The notes under the pieces are model-generated. The model made no database searches. It saw only the letters and a list, made by a program, of their open reading frames with translations, and was not told the origin of the DNA. The position numbers and the translations under genes were made by a program. A DNA stretch of 64,000 nucleotides from Anodontia alba (Eukaryota > Mollusca > Bivalvia > Lucinida > Lucinidae): positions 38,563,557-38,627,556 of the forward strand of contig OZ024825.1 of the NCBI GenBank assembly GCA_964016985.1. Reading direction: 5' to 3'. Within the stretch, counting starts at the first letter, position 1. Every line of letters begins with the position of its first letter. Below, piece by piece: positions 38,474 through 49,259 of this stretch.

Positions 38474-38681
38474 TGTTACCGGGTTGAACAACCTTCAAAA
38501 GAGGAGAGAATAAATTAAATAAAGTCTTGGCGTGCTTTGTCACGTTTTCTTTATTTAAACCGGAAACGGAATCAAGAGGGCGCTTCAACGCCGCACATGG
38601 CTACAGTTACTGTCCATAAGGTACAGTAACTGCCCAAACTATAAAAAAAATAAGTACCCCCAATATTTCCGTACCGCTACA
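38474..38681 (-). repeat. 3' LTR (208 bp)
   Basis: Same length and ends as the 5' copy. It is preceded on the minus strand by the polypurine tract at 38682-38694. Confidence 0.92.
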
Positions 38682-39203
38682 CTCTCCCCCCACTTAGAAG
38701 ATGCCGCCCCAGGCATCTGCCATGTCCATGTCACACTCCAACCAAGGATTCCAGACCTGAATTTACAAAATGACATACCTTCACTATTCTGCAGATCATG
38801 AGGAATTAATAGCATCAGAACCAGTACTGGCAGCTTTGCAAAACTTACCAGTGTACAGATGAACTTAGAAGAATGGCCAGTTCTACTAGTTCAAGGCAAT
38901 AATTACCACAGTACTTAACTCCTCCAACAATATATAAAAATCTGAATAGGCATAGCATTTAAGTCTTTTGTTACTGCAAACCCATTCCCCAAGCATCTTA
39001 TTAGACTCGATGTACATTCACGGACTTGGAATGCTTGAAACCTAATCTCTATGCTTTACATATTATTGCAGCACTCAAAGCAGACCTTAAATGTTTCTTA
39101 GGCAATGAATTGTCATTCAAAACATATATGAATGAATAAAATCAAAACTTGACTAGAATAGTAATATTTACAACACCTTGCCACCCATACCCTTAATGTG
39201 AAC

Positions 39204-40488
39204 TTATTCAGACTGTGTATAAGTGGGGTTTCCAAACCTGTCGTTAGTTAACCGTTTTGGCGGTTTTCTTACTCTGCTTGATCTCTGCCTCCTCTGCGTT
39301 TCTGAGTCACTTACGTCAGAGTCAGTTGAACTTACTGGACTATCTTCTGCCAAACTGTCGTCCTCTTCTTCCTCAGTCTGATCATCACTGTTACTAGACA
39401 GTGTGAAGCCGGCCTCGGTGGCTCAGTTGGATGCGCCGTCCGACTGGAGACCAGGAGGTCGCGGGTTCAACCCCCGCCGAGGTCGGCAACATTCTTTCGT
39501 GGAGATTGATCATGAAATATTTTCTACGGTCATTCTCTCCCTTCCGCTGATTCAAGAAGGGCAGTTGTCAGTTTCTGGCGAAAGATTGTGCACAACACTG
39601 GTTAACCGCTGAGAGGACTAAGCCTGCCCAGTAAACGTGTGGTTAGGTAAACTGACCGCGCTCGACATGACCCCATTGGGTTGACTGGGCCGTAAAACCT
39701 CAACACAAACAAACAAACAAACAAACTAGACAGTGTGTCCTGTGCGTCAGACCACCGATCATCCCCACTAGAACTTCCATTGCTCTGAACTACTGACTCA
39801 TCAGATACTGATACCTGTTCTTGTTCCTCATCAGGAGCTACTACAGCTTCTCCTTCCCAAACACCAGATCCTCCAGGGATAAATGGACGTGCCTCAGGAT
39901 TCAGTCCACTATCACCTACCTTTTTACCATCTCCTATGTCTGGCTCTAGAACAAGTTCCAGTTCCTCAGACTCACTACTGCTCTGTACCGATACCACCTC
40001 TGTTTGTCGTCTGTTATTCCGTTCTCACCGAGTATGCCTCTTAGGAGCTACTGTTGGACCCTCAAATGGCAGACAGTCACACTGCATTAGAAGATTCCTA
40101 TGCAATACCCTGGAACGACCCTTGCCGTTCTCTGGTCTTACCTCATAGGTGAACCCTCTTGCAACCTTCTGGTTACCACATAAATCTGTTTTTCCCAGTG
40201 TGATCTCAGCTTACCCGGTCCACCCTTCTCCAAGAGATTTCTCACAAGAACCCGATCTCCCTCAACAAGTCTTGTACTCAAAATACCCTTCCGATCAAAG
40301 TTTCTCCTACCTTTCTCAGCTGATTTCCTGGATTTCCTCTCAGCAATCTCATAAGCTGCTTTCAGACCCTCAGTCCAACCTTGCAAACTACCTTTGTAGT
40401 CATCTCTTTCGATACCGAAGACCCTCCACTGGTAACCTTGGAGACCTTCCAAAAAGAAGGTAAAATGGGGAATATCCAGTTGCTTCAT
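39204..40488 (-). pseudogene. Integrase C-terminal region and acidic tail of the LTR element, broken
   Basis: Continues the integrase in another frame: [15 protein letters not shown], then VEGDRVLVRNLLEKGGPGKL (integrase C-terminal fold), a second frame change near 40145, VRPENGKGRSRVLHRNLLMQ, an in-frame TGA, then an acidic Ser/Glu-rich stretch. The SINE at 39406 interrupts it; subtracting 332 bp restores the frame to a basic SSRVRKPPKRL motif and the stop TAA at 39204-39206. At least two frameshifts and one stop make it non-functional. Confidence 0.78.
39406..39724 (+). mobile_element. Family S SINE, copy 3, nested in the LTR element
   Basis: Complete: CTCGGTGGCTCAGTTGGATG (A box), CGCGGGTTCAACCCCCGCC (B box), body, (AAAC)n tail. 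Perfect 13-bp target duplication ACTAGACAGTGTG at 39393-39405 and 39725-39737. Nearly identical to 56057. Confidence 0.93.
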
Positions 40489-41598
40489 TAATAGTACAAT
40501 TATATGCGTGGATTACCTTATTGACGTGACTCTTCCAGTCTTGCTTGTGTTCCGAGGCCAGGGTCCGCAGCATACCAAGAATGGTTCGGTTCATTCTCTT
40601 GCACAACCCAAGGACATGACGCAACTCACCCATGATCTTTGGTGGTGTATCCTTCAGTTTTGTTACTGCTTCTGTATCTGCTGGGTCTATCCTGCAACCT
40701 TCAGCTGAAATAAGATTACCCAAATCTGTTGCTTCTTTGGAGGCAAAATTGATCTTTTGCCTCAACTCCAGTGCTCTTAACAGAAAATCCTGACAACTTT
40801 CTTTCGCCGATTGGCTCAAGTTACATAGTTCTTGATATAATTCTGTGGATGATTTCTCATGATAGAAGGACCTGATTATTGCTTGTGCCACGGATAGTGT
40901 TAATGATTCAATCCCTTCAATGTAACCGCGTAACCTACACCCTGGTTGTGTTGCTCGAATAATCCCATCGATGATCTCGCTCTCCTTGTAACCCTTGTCC
41001 TTGGCCACCTCAAGCTGTCGCAGGAAACTCATGAAGCTTATACAACTGGTCACGTCTCCTATGGTACCATTGATTTTAAAATCCTTTCTCCATGACACTT
41101 TAGTTGATGGTTCAGGTTTAGAATGTTTCTCACCGCTGTGGTTCGAGCCTAGCTCGGGTCATATGTGGGAAAGCCAAGTTCTGCTTACGGATGGTCAGGT
41201 GGTTTTTCTCCGGGTACTCCGGTTTTCGCCCACCTTCGATGAACGATCGGCTCGATATAAGTGAAATATTCTTGAAAGGGCCGTAAAACCCAAATCAAAA
41301 AAAAAAAAAAAAAAAAAAAAAAATCAGGTTTAGAATCCTTCACTGGATCTGGTTTTACTGTGCTTAGTCCCAGTTTGGCTTTAAGTTCGCCCGAAATTGC
41401 TAGTCCCTTATCACGTTCCTTTTCAAGGGAGCCTAGATAATTCTCCATAGCATGACATAACTTTCCCCTGCTGGCCGTCTCGATTGAAAAAGCTGGTCCC
41501 GGCAGCGACTCCTTAACCACAGTCTTTAGCACCTCAAGTCCAAGCCCATAAAGACCGGCCCTCACTTCGGCATACGCCTCCAGTACCTCTTCCTCCAT
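40400..41598 (-). pseudogene. Fused gag/RT/integrase remnant ORF of the LTR element, split by a SINE
   Basis: Gag-like start MEEEVLEAYAEVRAGLYGLG down to about 41337, then a SINE, then 41111-40400. Subtracting 212 bp (SINE plus one target copy) leaves one frame of about 329 codons. After the gag part ([40 protein letters not shown]) the frame jumps into an RT/RNase H connection segment ([28 protein letters not shown]) and then the C-terminal half of integrase ([32 protein letters not shown]). So two large internal deletions are joined in frame. No catalytic residues of RT or integrase remain. Confidence 0.82.
41125..41323 (+). mobile_element. Second SINE type, nested in the LTR element
   Basis: Begins GTTTCTCACCGCTGTGGTTCGAGCC (B-box-like core only, so 5' truncated or a different head), includes GCGGAT-like and CGATATAAGTGAAATATTC strings, ends GGGCCGTAAAACCCAAATC plus a 27-base poly-A. 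Perfect 13-bp target duplication TCAGGTTTAGAAT at 41112-41124 and 41324-41336. Confidence 0.88.
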
Positions 41599-41614
41599 CC
41601 CGGACGAGCCCCCA
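41597..41614 (-). promoter_or_regulatory. Primer binding site, tRNA-Pro type
   Basis: Minus strand TGGGGGCTCGTCCGGGAT, 3 bp from the LTR end. It equals the classical tRNA-Pro primer binding site of gammaretroviruses. The ATG of the gag frame (41598-41596) overlaps its last two bases. Confidence 0.85.
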
Positions 41615-41617
41615 AAA

Positions 41618-41825
41618 TGTTACCGGGTTGAACAACCTTCAAAAGAGGAGAGAATAAATTAAATAAAGTCTTGGCCTGCTTTGTCACGTTTTCTTTATTT
41701 AAACCGGAAACGGAATCAAGAGGGCGCTTCAACGCCGCACATGGCTACAGTTACTGTCCATAAGGTACAGTAACTGCCCAAACTATAAAAAAAATAAGTA
41801 CCCCCAATATTTCCGCACCGCTACA
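41618..41825 (-). repeat. 5' LTR (208 bp)
   Basis: On the minus strand it begins TGTAGCGGTGCGG and ends CGGTAACA (TG...CA). It differs from the other LTR at very few bases (a C/T and a C/G difference were noticed), so the insertion is young. Confidence 0.92.
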
Positions 41826-42224
41826 TTGTCTTAGTCAAATTATTTGCACAAGACGTCAAATCCTATTTCCTACCCTCAAAAATAGGTAGACAAATTGTCT
41901 TGTTCAAATTTTAGGATAAACATTCTAAGGAAATTTGGTGTTTGAATATTTTGGGTAATCATGGTACTGATGCAAATGCAGTTGTCGACGTCATGCAAAA
42001 ACATGTCTTCTGGCATATGTGGACAGAAGGCCCTGATCAGCCTGCACATCCATGCAGTCTGATCAGGGCCTTTGCTGTCTGCAAACAGAATCATTTGATA
42101 CTATAGAATGTTCCAATGGAGAGCAAATGCATGTATGAGGCATTACCCATGTTCAGGATGATATAAATTCACACATTTTGCGCATGCTCGAAGGAACTTT
42201 TTCAGTTGTCTTTTTCCATGTGAG

Positions 42225-42478
42225 AAGATGTTAAAGTGAATGGACGTGGGTGGGGAAATATTTTTGTCTCCATTTTGCAAAGAAAGATAATTTTTGTGAA
42301 CAGGGAAGTTGGAAGATGCATCCCAAGAATTCGAGACTTTTACAAATGGAGAACAGTCTTACGGGAAAGAATTTGCTCCCAGAAGGAGTGAATTTTGTTA
42401 TTTAAAAGTACCCTGGTGATAAATGGAGGCAACTATTTCCATATCAGATTTACTTCCCTGGAGATGTATCCATTTCCT
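42225..42478. repeat. Family F MITE
   Basis: ACGGGAAAGAATTTGCTCCC and GAGTGAATTTTGTTATTTAA arms, ACTTCCCTGGAGATGTATCC end. Confidence 0.55.
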
Positions 42479-42535
42479 CAAAGTGATTAAAGAGGTTTTA
42501 AGTTTAGATATATACATATGATATTGTACAGGATA

Positions 42536-42745
42536 GCTTCATGGGGGTGGTTTGGTGTATCTCATGTCACTGGGGCATCCAACTGATATTTGCTTACAGT
42601 TGGGCAAGGCCTGCTATCCTTGTAGCAGGTAAAGGTAAAGGAAGAATGTTTTTATTTCTTCTGTTTCTTCACTTTCATTCCTGTTCCCCTTTCTTCCCTG
42701 TCCCTCTCTTTCATCTCAACTATCTCTTCCATCTCTTTCTAAGCA
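42536..42745. repeat. Family T repeat, truncated right end
   Basis: TTTGCTTACAGTTGGGCAAG and the CCTGCTATCC hairpin are intact; the GGGTTGACGTG end is lost. Confidence 0.65.
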
Positions 42746-43014
42746 GGTTACACTGAAATCCAGCAGAGTTTAGGAAAATTTGCTGGTATGTTTCTTTGTA
42801 CATGTATTATTAATCATAAACAGGATATTTAAAAAAACAAAGGGAGCAAATTCTTTCCCTATAGAAGAGACCCTTTTCAGAGGGGCCCCCTCTTCCCTGT
42901 ATGTGTGTCTATTCCCTCTAACTCTTTTGGCACCAAATTTTTTTTTTTTTTTTTTTTTTTGTTTTTTTACAAACAATCAGTTGCAAAGAAGTTAATATGT
43001 AAAGTTGAAAGACT

Positions 43015-43090
43015 GAATGTCAAACAGTGTAGATCCTGATGGCTCATTATGAGCCATCTCATCTGGATCTACGCTGTTTGCAAAAGCCTA
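43015..43090. repeat. Minimal inner palindrome of the AAACAGTG type
   Basis: CAAACAGTGTAGATCCTGAT to ATCTGGATCTACGCTGTTTG around GGCTCATTATGAGCC, without family A, B or G outer ends. Confidence 0.75.
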
Positions 43091-43734
43091 TTATTATCAC
43101 CTGTGGCAGTGAAGAGTTAAGAAACATTTTACTTACTACAGCATGGCCATCTATATCAAAATTTTAATGTAAATACTGTCATAATATTGCTATTTTTGTG
43201 AAGTTTTGATAAGTATTTATTGTTGTAAATGTATTTATTGTAAAACAAAAAATGCATATATTTTTAAAATGTTTCAGCATGAAATTTTCACTGTGATCTT
43301 TGTCAGAAGTATGGTATTGAGGTAGGGGAAGTCAAGTTATCAAAGTAAGGGAAGGCAAATTGTGTTCTTATAAGTTAAACTAGGTGTAGAATACTACACC
43401 CATGTATACTGTTATCTGTGTTTTGTTTGGTTGAATATAATATTTATACTTTAATATATATTTATGTAAGGACTCAGATCAGCCTTAGCATCAGCACAGT
43501 CTTGAGTCGAAGCTCATTGCTGCCATAATGTAAGGATTGTTTTAATTGATTCTATTTGTGAACAGTGTAGACTCAGATCAGACAAAAGAGTTAAAAGAAA
43601 CAAACTGCATAATTTTATATGCCCTGATATACATGTAGGTACACATGTGTTTTATAAACAGCCAAGACATGAAGTTTACTCATGTCCAAAAATATGTTTT
43701 TGTATGTATTCCAGTTCCTAGAGGGATATATGAG

Positions 43735-43912
43735 ATCAGATCAAACCGATGATATTTTTCTTGTTTTTCCAGAAAACAGGATTTGAAATTTCATGCAAAT
43801 TGTCTAAGGAGACAATTTGCATAAAATGTCAGTCTTGTTTTCTGGTAAAAAAATCAGAAAATTATTTCAAAATATTGTCTGCTTAAATTTTTATTTAGCA
43901 TGCTAGCAATAA
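43735..43912. repeat. Family C palindromic MITE
   Basis: CCAGAAAACAGGATTTGAAA, centre TTGTCTAAGGAGACAA, inverse arm TGTTTTCTGG. Confidence 0.7.
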
Positions 43913-44098
43913 GAACAGCTTCTGGCCAGATTGTGCAGCTGCCCAGGCTGATCTGTGCTTTTGTGTTCTTATATGTCTGAATGTTTAACTCACCTGAACC
44001 AAAGGCTAGGGATGAACTATAATATTTACTTTCTGTCCGTCATCTGTCCACCTTTTACATTTACTAAGAACTTTTCTCTTATGCCACTGGGCTTATTT

Positions 44099-45268
44099 TT
44101 ATTAGCTCACCTGAGCATGAAGTGCTCATGGTGAGCTGTTATGGTCAGTCAATGTCCATCGTGCGGCGTGCGGCGTCAACAATTGCTTTAAAAGCCCACT
44201 CCTCCTACACCCCTGGGCCAATTGGCTCGATACTTGGTAGGAAGCATCGGGGTGACTTGTAGATCAAAAATAGCTAAAATAGTTCCGATCCAAAAGCCAA
44301 GATGGCCACCATCTTGAAAATCTATTTTTCGCTTCTTTTCCTGAACTGAAAGGCCAATTGACTCCAAACTTAGTAGGAAGCATCGGGCTAAATAACTAAA
44401 ATCTTGCTGATTGGAAATCCAAGACGGCCGCCATGGGGGTCATCTTGAAAATCTATTTTTTGTTTCTTCTAAACCCAAAAGCCAGTTGACTCCAAACTTG
44501 GTAGGAAGCATTGCGGTGACTTATATATGTATTGACTGAGTTGGGAGCCTGGTACACTCATGGACAGTGGGCTAATGTATTATGTATACCAAAGTCCCTT
44601 TGTGGGTTCTACAATTTGCCATAAATGAAAAATTTCATTACAAATTTCTCATGAGTTATGAAAGCTCTTAAGTTGAAACTTGGTACACACATGGACAGTG
44701 GGCTATTGTAGCGTGTATACTAGAATCAGGGTCAAAGGCCTATTGGAGTTATGTCCATTGATAGATTTTACAAATTTCCATTAATGAAAAATTTTATTGC
44801 ACTTTTCTCAAGAATTGTAAGGGTAACAAAATTGAAACTTGGTAAACACATTGAGTGTGGGTTGATGTATCGTGTATAATGGAACCAGGGCCAAGGGCCC
44901 ATAACTCATGGAGTTATATCCCTTAATAGGTTTTACGCTTCCATCATTCCATGTTACCATGTCCTACAGTGATGTAGCTGGTAAGCATGAATTAAAAATA
45001 TTTTAACACTATGAATATTTCTCCTCTGATAGCACTGCAGTGGAATTGTAGTCAGATCCTCTGACAGCTCTACTTAAAACTTGCATGAATTTTTAGTGGG
45101 ACAAGGACACTGCTTTAAGAATCCTAATTTGTAAGTCTTGTTTTAAAGCTCATCCACTCCTTTGATTAGTTTCTGTGGCAATATTTGAAAATAGGTACAT
45201 GTCATCTGCAGAATTCAATGGCTGACTGACTGAGGTGAGCAAGGTGTGGCCTGTGGGCCTCTAGTTTT
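44099..45268. mobile_element. Helentron-like element, second type
   Basis: Starts TTAGCTCACCTGAGCATGAA, with an inverted GTGCTCATGGTGAGCTGTTA just inside, then GTGCGGCGTGCGGCGTC. The end reads GAGGTGAGCAAGGTGTGGCC then TGGGCCTCTAG before TTTT; CTAG fits the CTRR end of Helitrons. Inside are three CTTGGTAGGAAGCAT-type units (44230-44520) and the GAGTTGGGAGCC repeat (44525-44935). Confidence 0.6.
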
Positions 45269-45499
45269 CTTTTATGGCAGCTTATTTGGATTTTGTTGAT
45301 ATTCCCCTTCTTAGGGAAGGCAACTCAAATTATTTTTGCCTCACCTGGCTGTACAGGAAAGTAAACAGGAAGTAACAATAGTTGTCTCCCTTGTAAAAAA
45401 ATGTATCCAGTCCCCTTAAAGCTGCCAACATTTGTTACTTTTATGTAATTTTATTTTGTTTAAATCTATTGCTTTGGTGATGGGCCATTGTTTCATTTA

Positions 45500-45845
45500 A
45501 CCATTACCACTATCTGGGCTAATTCAGCAGATGACGACCTTATACTTTTCTTATTTTTCCCAGAAAATAAGCTTTGATATTTCATAAATTGTCTCCTTAA
45601 GAAACAATTTGCTTGAAATGTCAAAGTCTATTTTCTGTTTTTTGTTGTTGTTTTTTTGTAAAAATTTGCATGAAATGTCAAAGTACATTTTCTGGATAAA
45701 ACAGAAAATAGACTGACATTTTATGCAAATTGTCTAGAGGAGACAATTTGCATGAAATATCAAAACCTCTTTTCTAGGGGAAAAAATAGGAAAATATTTA
45801 AAACGTTGTCTGCTGAAACTTTTTACCAAGCATGCTAAGAGTTAA
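45500..45845. repeat. Family C MITE with duplicated arms
   Basis: Two successive inner palindromes (45555-45640 and 45680-45780) share the ends GGGCTAATTCAGCAGATGAC and CCAAGCATGCTAAGAGTTAA, as if a second family C core had been copied inside the first. Confidence 0.65.
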
Positions 45846-45971
45846 AACAAGATCTTCCAAAATGAAGCCAGCCCTGTGAAAAAATGGATCAGCTTAGACT
45901 CCAGTTAGTATCTGCACTGTTCAAAAACTGAGTTCATATCTCCATTTTGAATGCAATTTAGGTCCAGTTTT

Positions 45972-46183
45972 AACCCTTGTCATGCTGAATAAATAAAGAT
46001 GCCCCACCCATTTCTAATTGTCAGCCAATCAGATTACTTAATCCAGGTTGTTGATATATATTCACATACTAAATGACAAACAGTGCAGATCCAGATCAGT
46101 TGGCTTCTGAAGAAGCCAACTGATCTGGATCTGTACTGTTTGGAAAGGCAGGATATATCCGGGTTCAGCAGGACAAGGGTTAA
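45972..46183. repeat. Family B palindromic MITE, copy 5
   Basis: GTGCAGATCCAGATCAGTTG to its inverse, centre GGCTTCTGAAGAAGCC. Confidence 0.87.
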
Positions 46184-46329
46184 CAGGAATTTGACCCAAC
46201 TGGAATTTGTTTAGAAATGCAAAAAAAAAAAACAAAGCAAAAAACATTCATTTGTCTGAGAAAACATGAAATGGAAAAATTGTTATAGAATGCTGTATAA
46301 TGTACTTCTTTCTTCAAAAATAAGCATTT

Positions 46330-46539
46330 AACCCTTGTCCTGCTGAATAAATTAAGATGCCATGCCTACTTCTAATTTTCAGCCAATCAGGTTACCTGAT
46401 CCAGATTGTTGTTATAAATTTGCATACTTAATGGCAAACAGTGCAGGTCCAGATCAGCTGGCTTCTTCAGAAGCCAGCTGATCTGGATCTACACTGTTTG
46501 CAAAACAGGATATATCTGGGTTCAGCAGGACAAGGGTTA
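46330..46539. repeat. Family B palindromic MITE, copy 6
   Basis: 147 bp from copy 5 and in the same orientation; centre GCTGGCTTCTTCAGAAGCCAGC is a perfect palindrome. Confidence 0.87.
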
Positions 46540-46549
46540 AACAGAGTTC

Positions 46550-47470
46550 TAATTTCTTATCAAAAATGTAGGTTTTGATACATTTTCAGGTGAAATACTG
46601 GATACTACGAGGTAATTGATCTAACTGGTATCGTACTACTATGCACTCTCCAGATGACACTGGACAGCACTGTAATTCACAGTCTGAAAATGTATCGTAT
46701 GGCACTGCAATGGGCTGCACTTTACTGTACTGTAGTGTAGTACTGTAGTGTAGAGTAGTGTAGACAGTGCAACTTCCAAAAGTGTTGGTCATATACTGTC
46801 TACCCTACACATACCCGCATACCTTGTCCTGATTACCAGAGCACCTACTGGATACCTACCAAACCTCATTGCCCCACCTCATTCAAGAAGCACAATGCCA
46901 CATAGTGGATGAACACTGAACCTATATGCCACATTCCCCTCAACTTATCCAATTAAGAACAACCCATCCCCTCAGTTACAAAATTTGATAAAAATCTCAT
47001 TTTCTTGGCTAACAAATGGTAACGGAATATAGTTTGGTTTGTAAAGAACATTAACATTACAGCCCTTTTAAGTTTTGGTGATTGATTAAATCATTTACAC
47101 TCAACAGGTTCAGTAATGTATATCCAGTTTGTTCACGTCATCAAAAAGGCAAAATATAGACTACCTTTGCCCTGGGAGAAAGTGGATTTCTGCCATGAAA
47201 CACAGAATTTAGTTTCAAATTTGATTCATAATTACAGGAAAATGAACAGAGGGTTGCATGACATTCCCTTATTTTTGATATTTGACGCTGGGAAAGAATA
47301 AATCCAGTTCAGCCAGTTCACTCTGCTTCTTGTCTGCACGATTTGCAATCCCCTTCAGCACAACCAGATATCCGCTCAGTATATTTCTATTCACAACAGG
47401 GTGTTGTGGTTGAAAAGGTAAGGAGCCATGATTTTGCCATAGGTGATTCTTAATCCATTTTGCTCTGGAG
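46550..47470. other. About 0.9 kb without a recognised feature
   Basis: Holds a TACTGTAGTGTAG-type short tandem stretch (46728-46762) and low-complexity sequence. Small open frames (for example 47116-47301 plus) carry no motif. Confidence 0.4.
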
Positions 47471-47484
47471 ACCCCGGAAAGGTT

Positions 47485-47570
47485 AATTGGCAAACAGTGC
47501 AAACTCAGATCAGACAAAGCAGAATGCAGCATCTGATCAGGGTCTCCACTGTTTGCAAATAATTTAGCCA
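47485..47570. repeat. Inner palindrome of the AAACAGTG type
   Basis: GGCAAACAGTGCAAACTCAG to ATCAGGGTCTCCACTGTTTGC; it is cut close to a mariner insertion. Confidence 0.6.
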
Positions 47571-47586
47571 TTTTTCTCTAGGAATA

Positions 47587-48914
47587 CAAGGGATGTTCGA
47601 AATGAATTGCTTATTTCTATCTGGAGACTTCAAATTTCAAGTTAGCCCAAAAGTACTCATTTCATGCCCTCGAAGTACTCCCCGTGGCTAGAAATGCAAA
47701 GTTTCAGCCAGTGTATCCACTTCTTGAAGGCGTCAGGGTACGCTGATTTGGGCACAGTAATAAGGTACTGATGAATGGCAGATCCAAGTGCCTGTCAGGA
47801 CTGGTATTTCCGCCCAGCAAAGAATACTTTCAATTTCGGAAACAAAAAGAAATCACATGGGGCAAGGTCTGGGGAATACGTGGGGTGAGGCAAAACAGGT
47901 ACTTTTTCTTTCTTCAAAAACGCCGTAACTATTGCGGAGGTATCAGCTGGGGCATTGTCATGTAGAAGACGGACATGTTTAAAACCAGTGGCAGGGCGTC
48001 ATTTCTGCTAATACTTTTTCAGTTTCTTCAGTACTACGTCTTTGTAGTACTTTCCAGTGATGCTTTTGCCCTTTTTCACTGGCACTTTTATTGCGACTCC
48101 TTCACCAGAGAAGATTGCATACAAAACCTTCTTTGTACTTTGGCAATTATTGGGTGTTTGCTGTGTTTAGTGGCCCAGATCTTATTGCTAACCTTTCTGA
48201 CGGGCTCAAAATTTATGGACCCAGGTTTCATCACCTGTGATGACATTGGCAAACTGCTTTTTGTCATATTTTGGAAACATTTGAAGCAGCTTTTTGGCCA
48301 CTTTAACCCGTTGCCTCTTTTGCTCGTCAGTCAACAGATGTGGCTACCATCTAGCAGAAATCTTTCTGACTTTCAAATGCTTCTTCAAAATAAGGTGAAC
48401 CGTTGAAAGTGATATGCCTACCTTTCGTGTAATATCACGAACTGTAAATCTGGCATCTCCTTCAATGATTTCCTTTATTTTGGAAACGATTTCTTTACGA
48501 GATGCAGATTTTGGCCTACCTGATTTCGGTGCATTTTTGATGGACTCTACACCAGACTCAAATTTCTTTTTCCACCGCCAAACTGTGTCATAAGACACAC
48601 AAGAAGGTCCAAAAGCAGTAGAAATTTCAGTCATCAGCTTCTTCAAGGAACAACCAAGTTTTGAGCGAGCTTTGATGTAAGCCCGTATTTCATCTTTTTT
48701 GCCGACGCTTCTACCAACCATTTTTACTGCATTGGTCAATGACTGGGTGTATTCAAATGGCAAATTTTATGTCTTACACTTAGTCTAACATGTACATTTA
48801 TACACCATTGTGTAGATATTGAATAACCCTATACAGGTATGTATTGGTTTTTATCGTGCCCCACGTGGATATCGAGCTAGAGGACAATAAGCAATTCATT
48901 TCGAACATCCCTTG
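47587..48914 (-). mobile_element. Mariner-type transposon copy (1328 bp), dead
   Basis: Terminal inverted repeats of at least 28 bp: CAAGGGATGTTCGAAATGAA at 47587 and its inverse ending at 48914, flanked by TA on both sides (47585-47586 and 48915-48916). Confidence 0.92.
47640..48763 (-). pseudogene. Mariner transposase pseudogene
   Basis: Intact N-terminal part 48763-48344: two helix-turn-helix modules (YDTVWRWKKKFESG, KSGRPKSASRKE, VRDITRKVGISLSTVHLILK). The frame then hits TAG after SARW. Downstream blocks are recognisable: LLTDEQKRQRVKVAKKLLQM, GDETWVHKF (first catalytic Asp, about 48220-48240) followed by a TGA, LLHDNAPADT (second Asp, about 47950) and YSPDLAPCDFFLF (third Asp, about 47870), the D,D34D layout of mariner. 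At least two stops make it inactive. The plus-strand frame at 47975-48406 is its shadow. The likely start is the second Met, MVGRS, near 48721. Confidence 0.9.
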
Positions 48915-49259
48915 TATATATATCACATAGCCTAAAAGTGAAATTCCATTCCTCCAATTTATAGTGTGGGGGTGTTTGTTCAGTCTAAAATGCGTTGAAG
49001 ATTTTACTTTTAGATACTTTGATATTGAGAATAACTCTTTGATTTACAGGGTTATTGTTGTGTCCGAGTTTGTTTATTGTTCAAATATTTATATGTACAA
49101 GTTTGCTTTAATAAGTTACAGACCACCATATTTCAGTCAGATTTTACTCATTATTGGGTTAAAATTTTTCACTTACAGTAAATGTCCTAAAACTTTGAAC
49201 ACTTTATTCTATACTTTAGACTAATGTTTTTCTTCTTTTTTTTTTGAAAGTTATTTCTT

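Larger units (their letters stand above)
38474..41825 (-). mobile_element. Gypsy-type LTR retrotransposon, internally deleted, with 2 nested SINEs
   Basis: 3352 bp between two 208-bp LTRs, 4-bp target duplication TTGT (38470-38473 and 41826-41829). Transcription direction is minus. Next to the 5' LTR lies an 18-nt primer binding site of tRNA-Pro type, and next to the 3' LTR the purine run GTGGGGGGAGAG. Coding remnants in order: gag, RT/RNase H junction, integrase C-terminal half, acidic tail with SSRVRKPPKRL. Protease, most of RT and the integrase core are gone. SINEs sit at 39406 and 41125. Confidence 0.9.

Noticed and set aside
47975..48406. 143-codon plus-strand frame
   Set aside because: It is the antisense shadow of the mariner transposase, whose motifs read on the minus strand.
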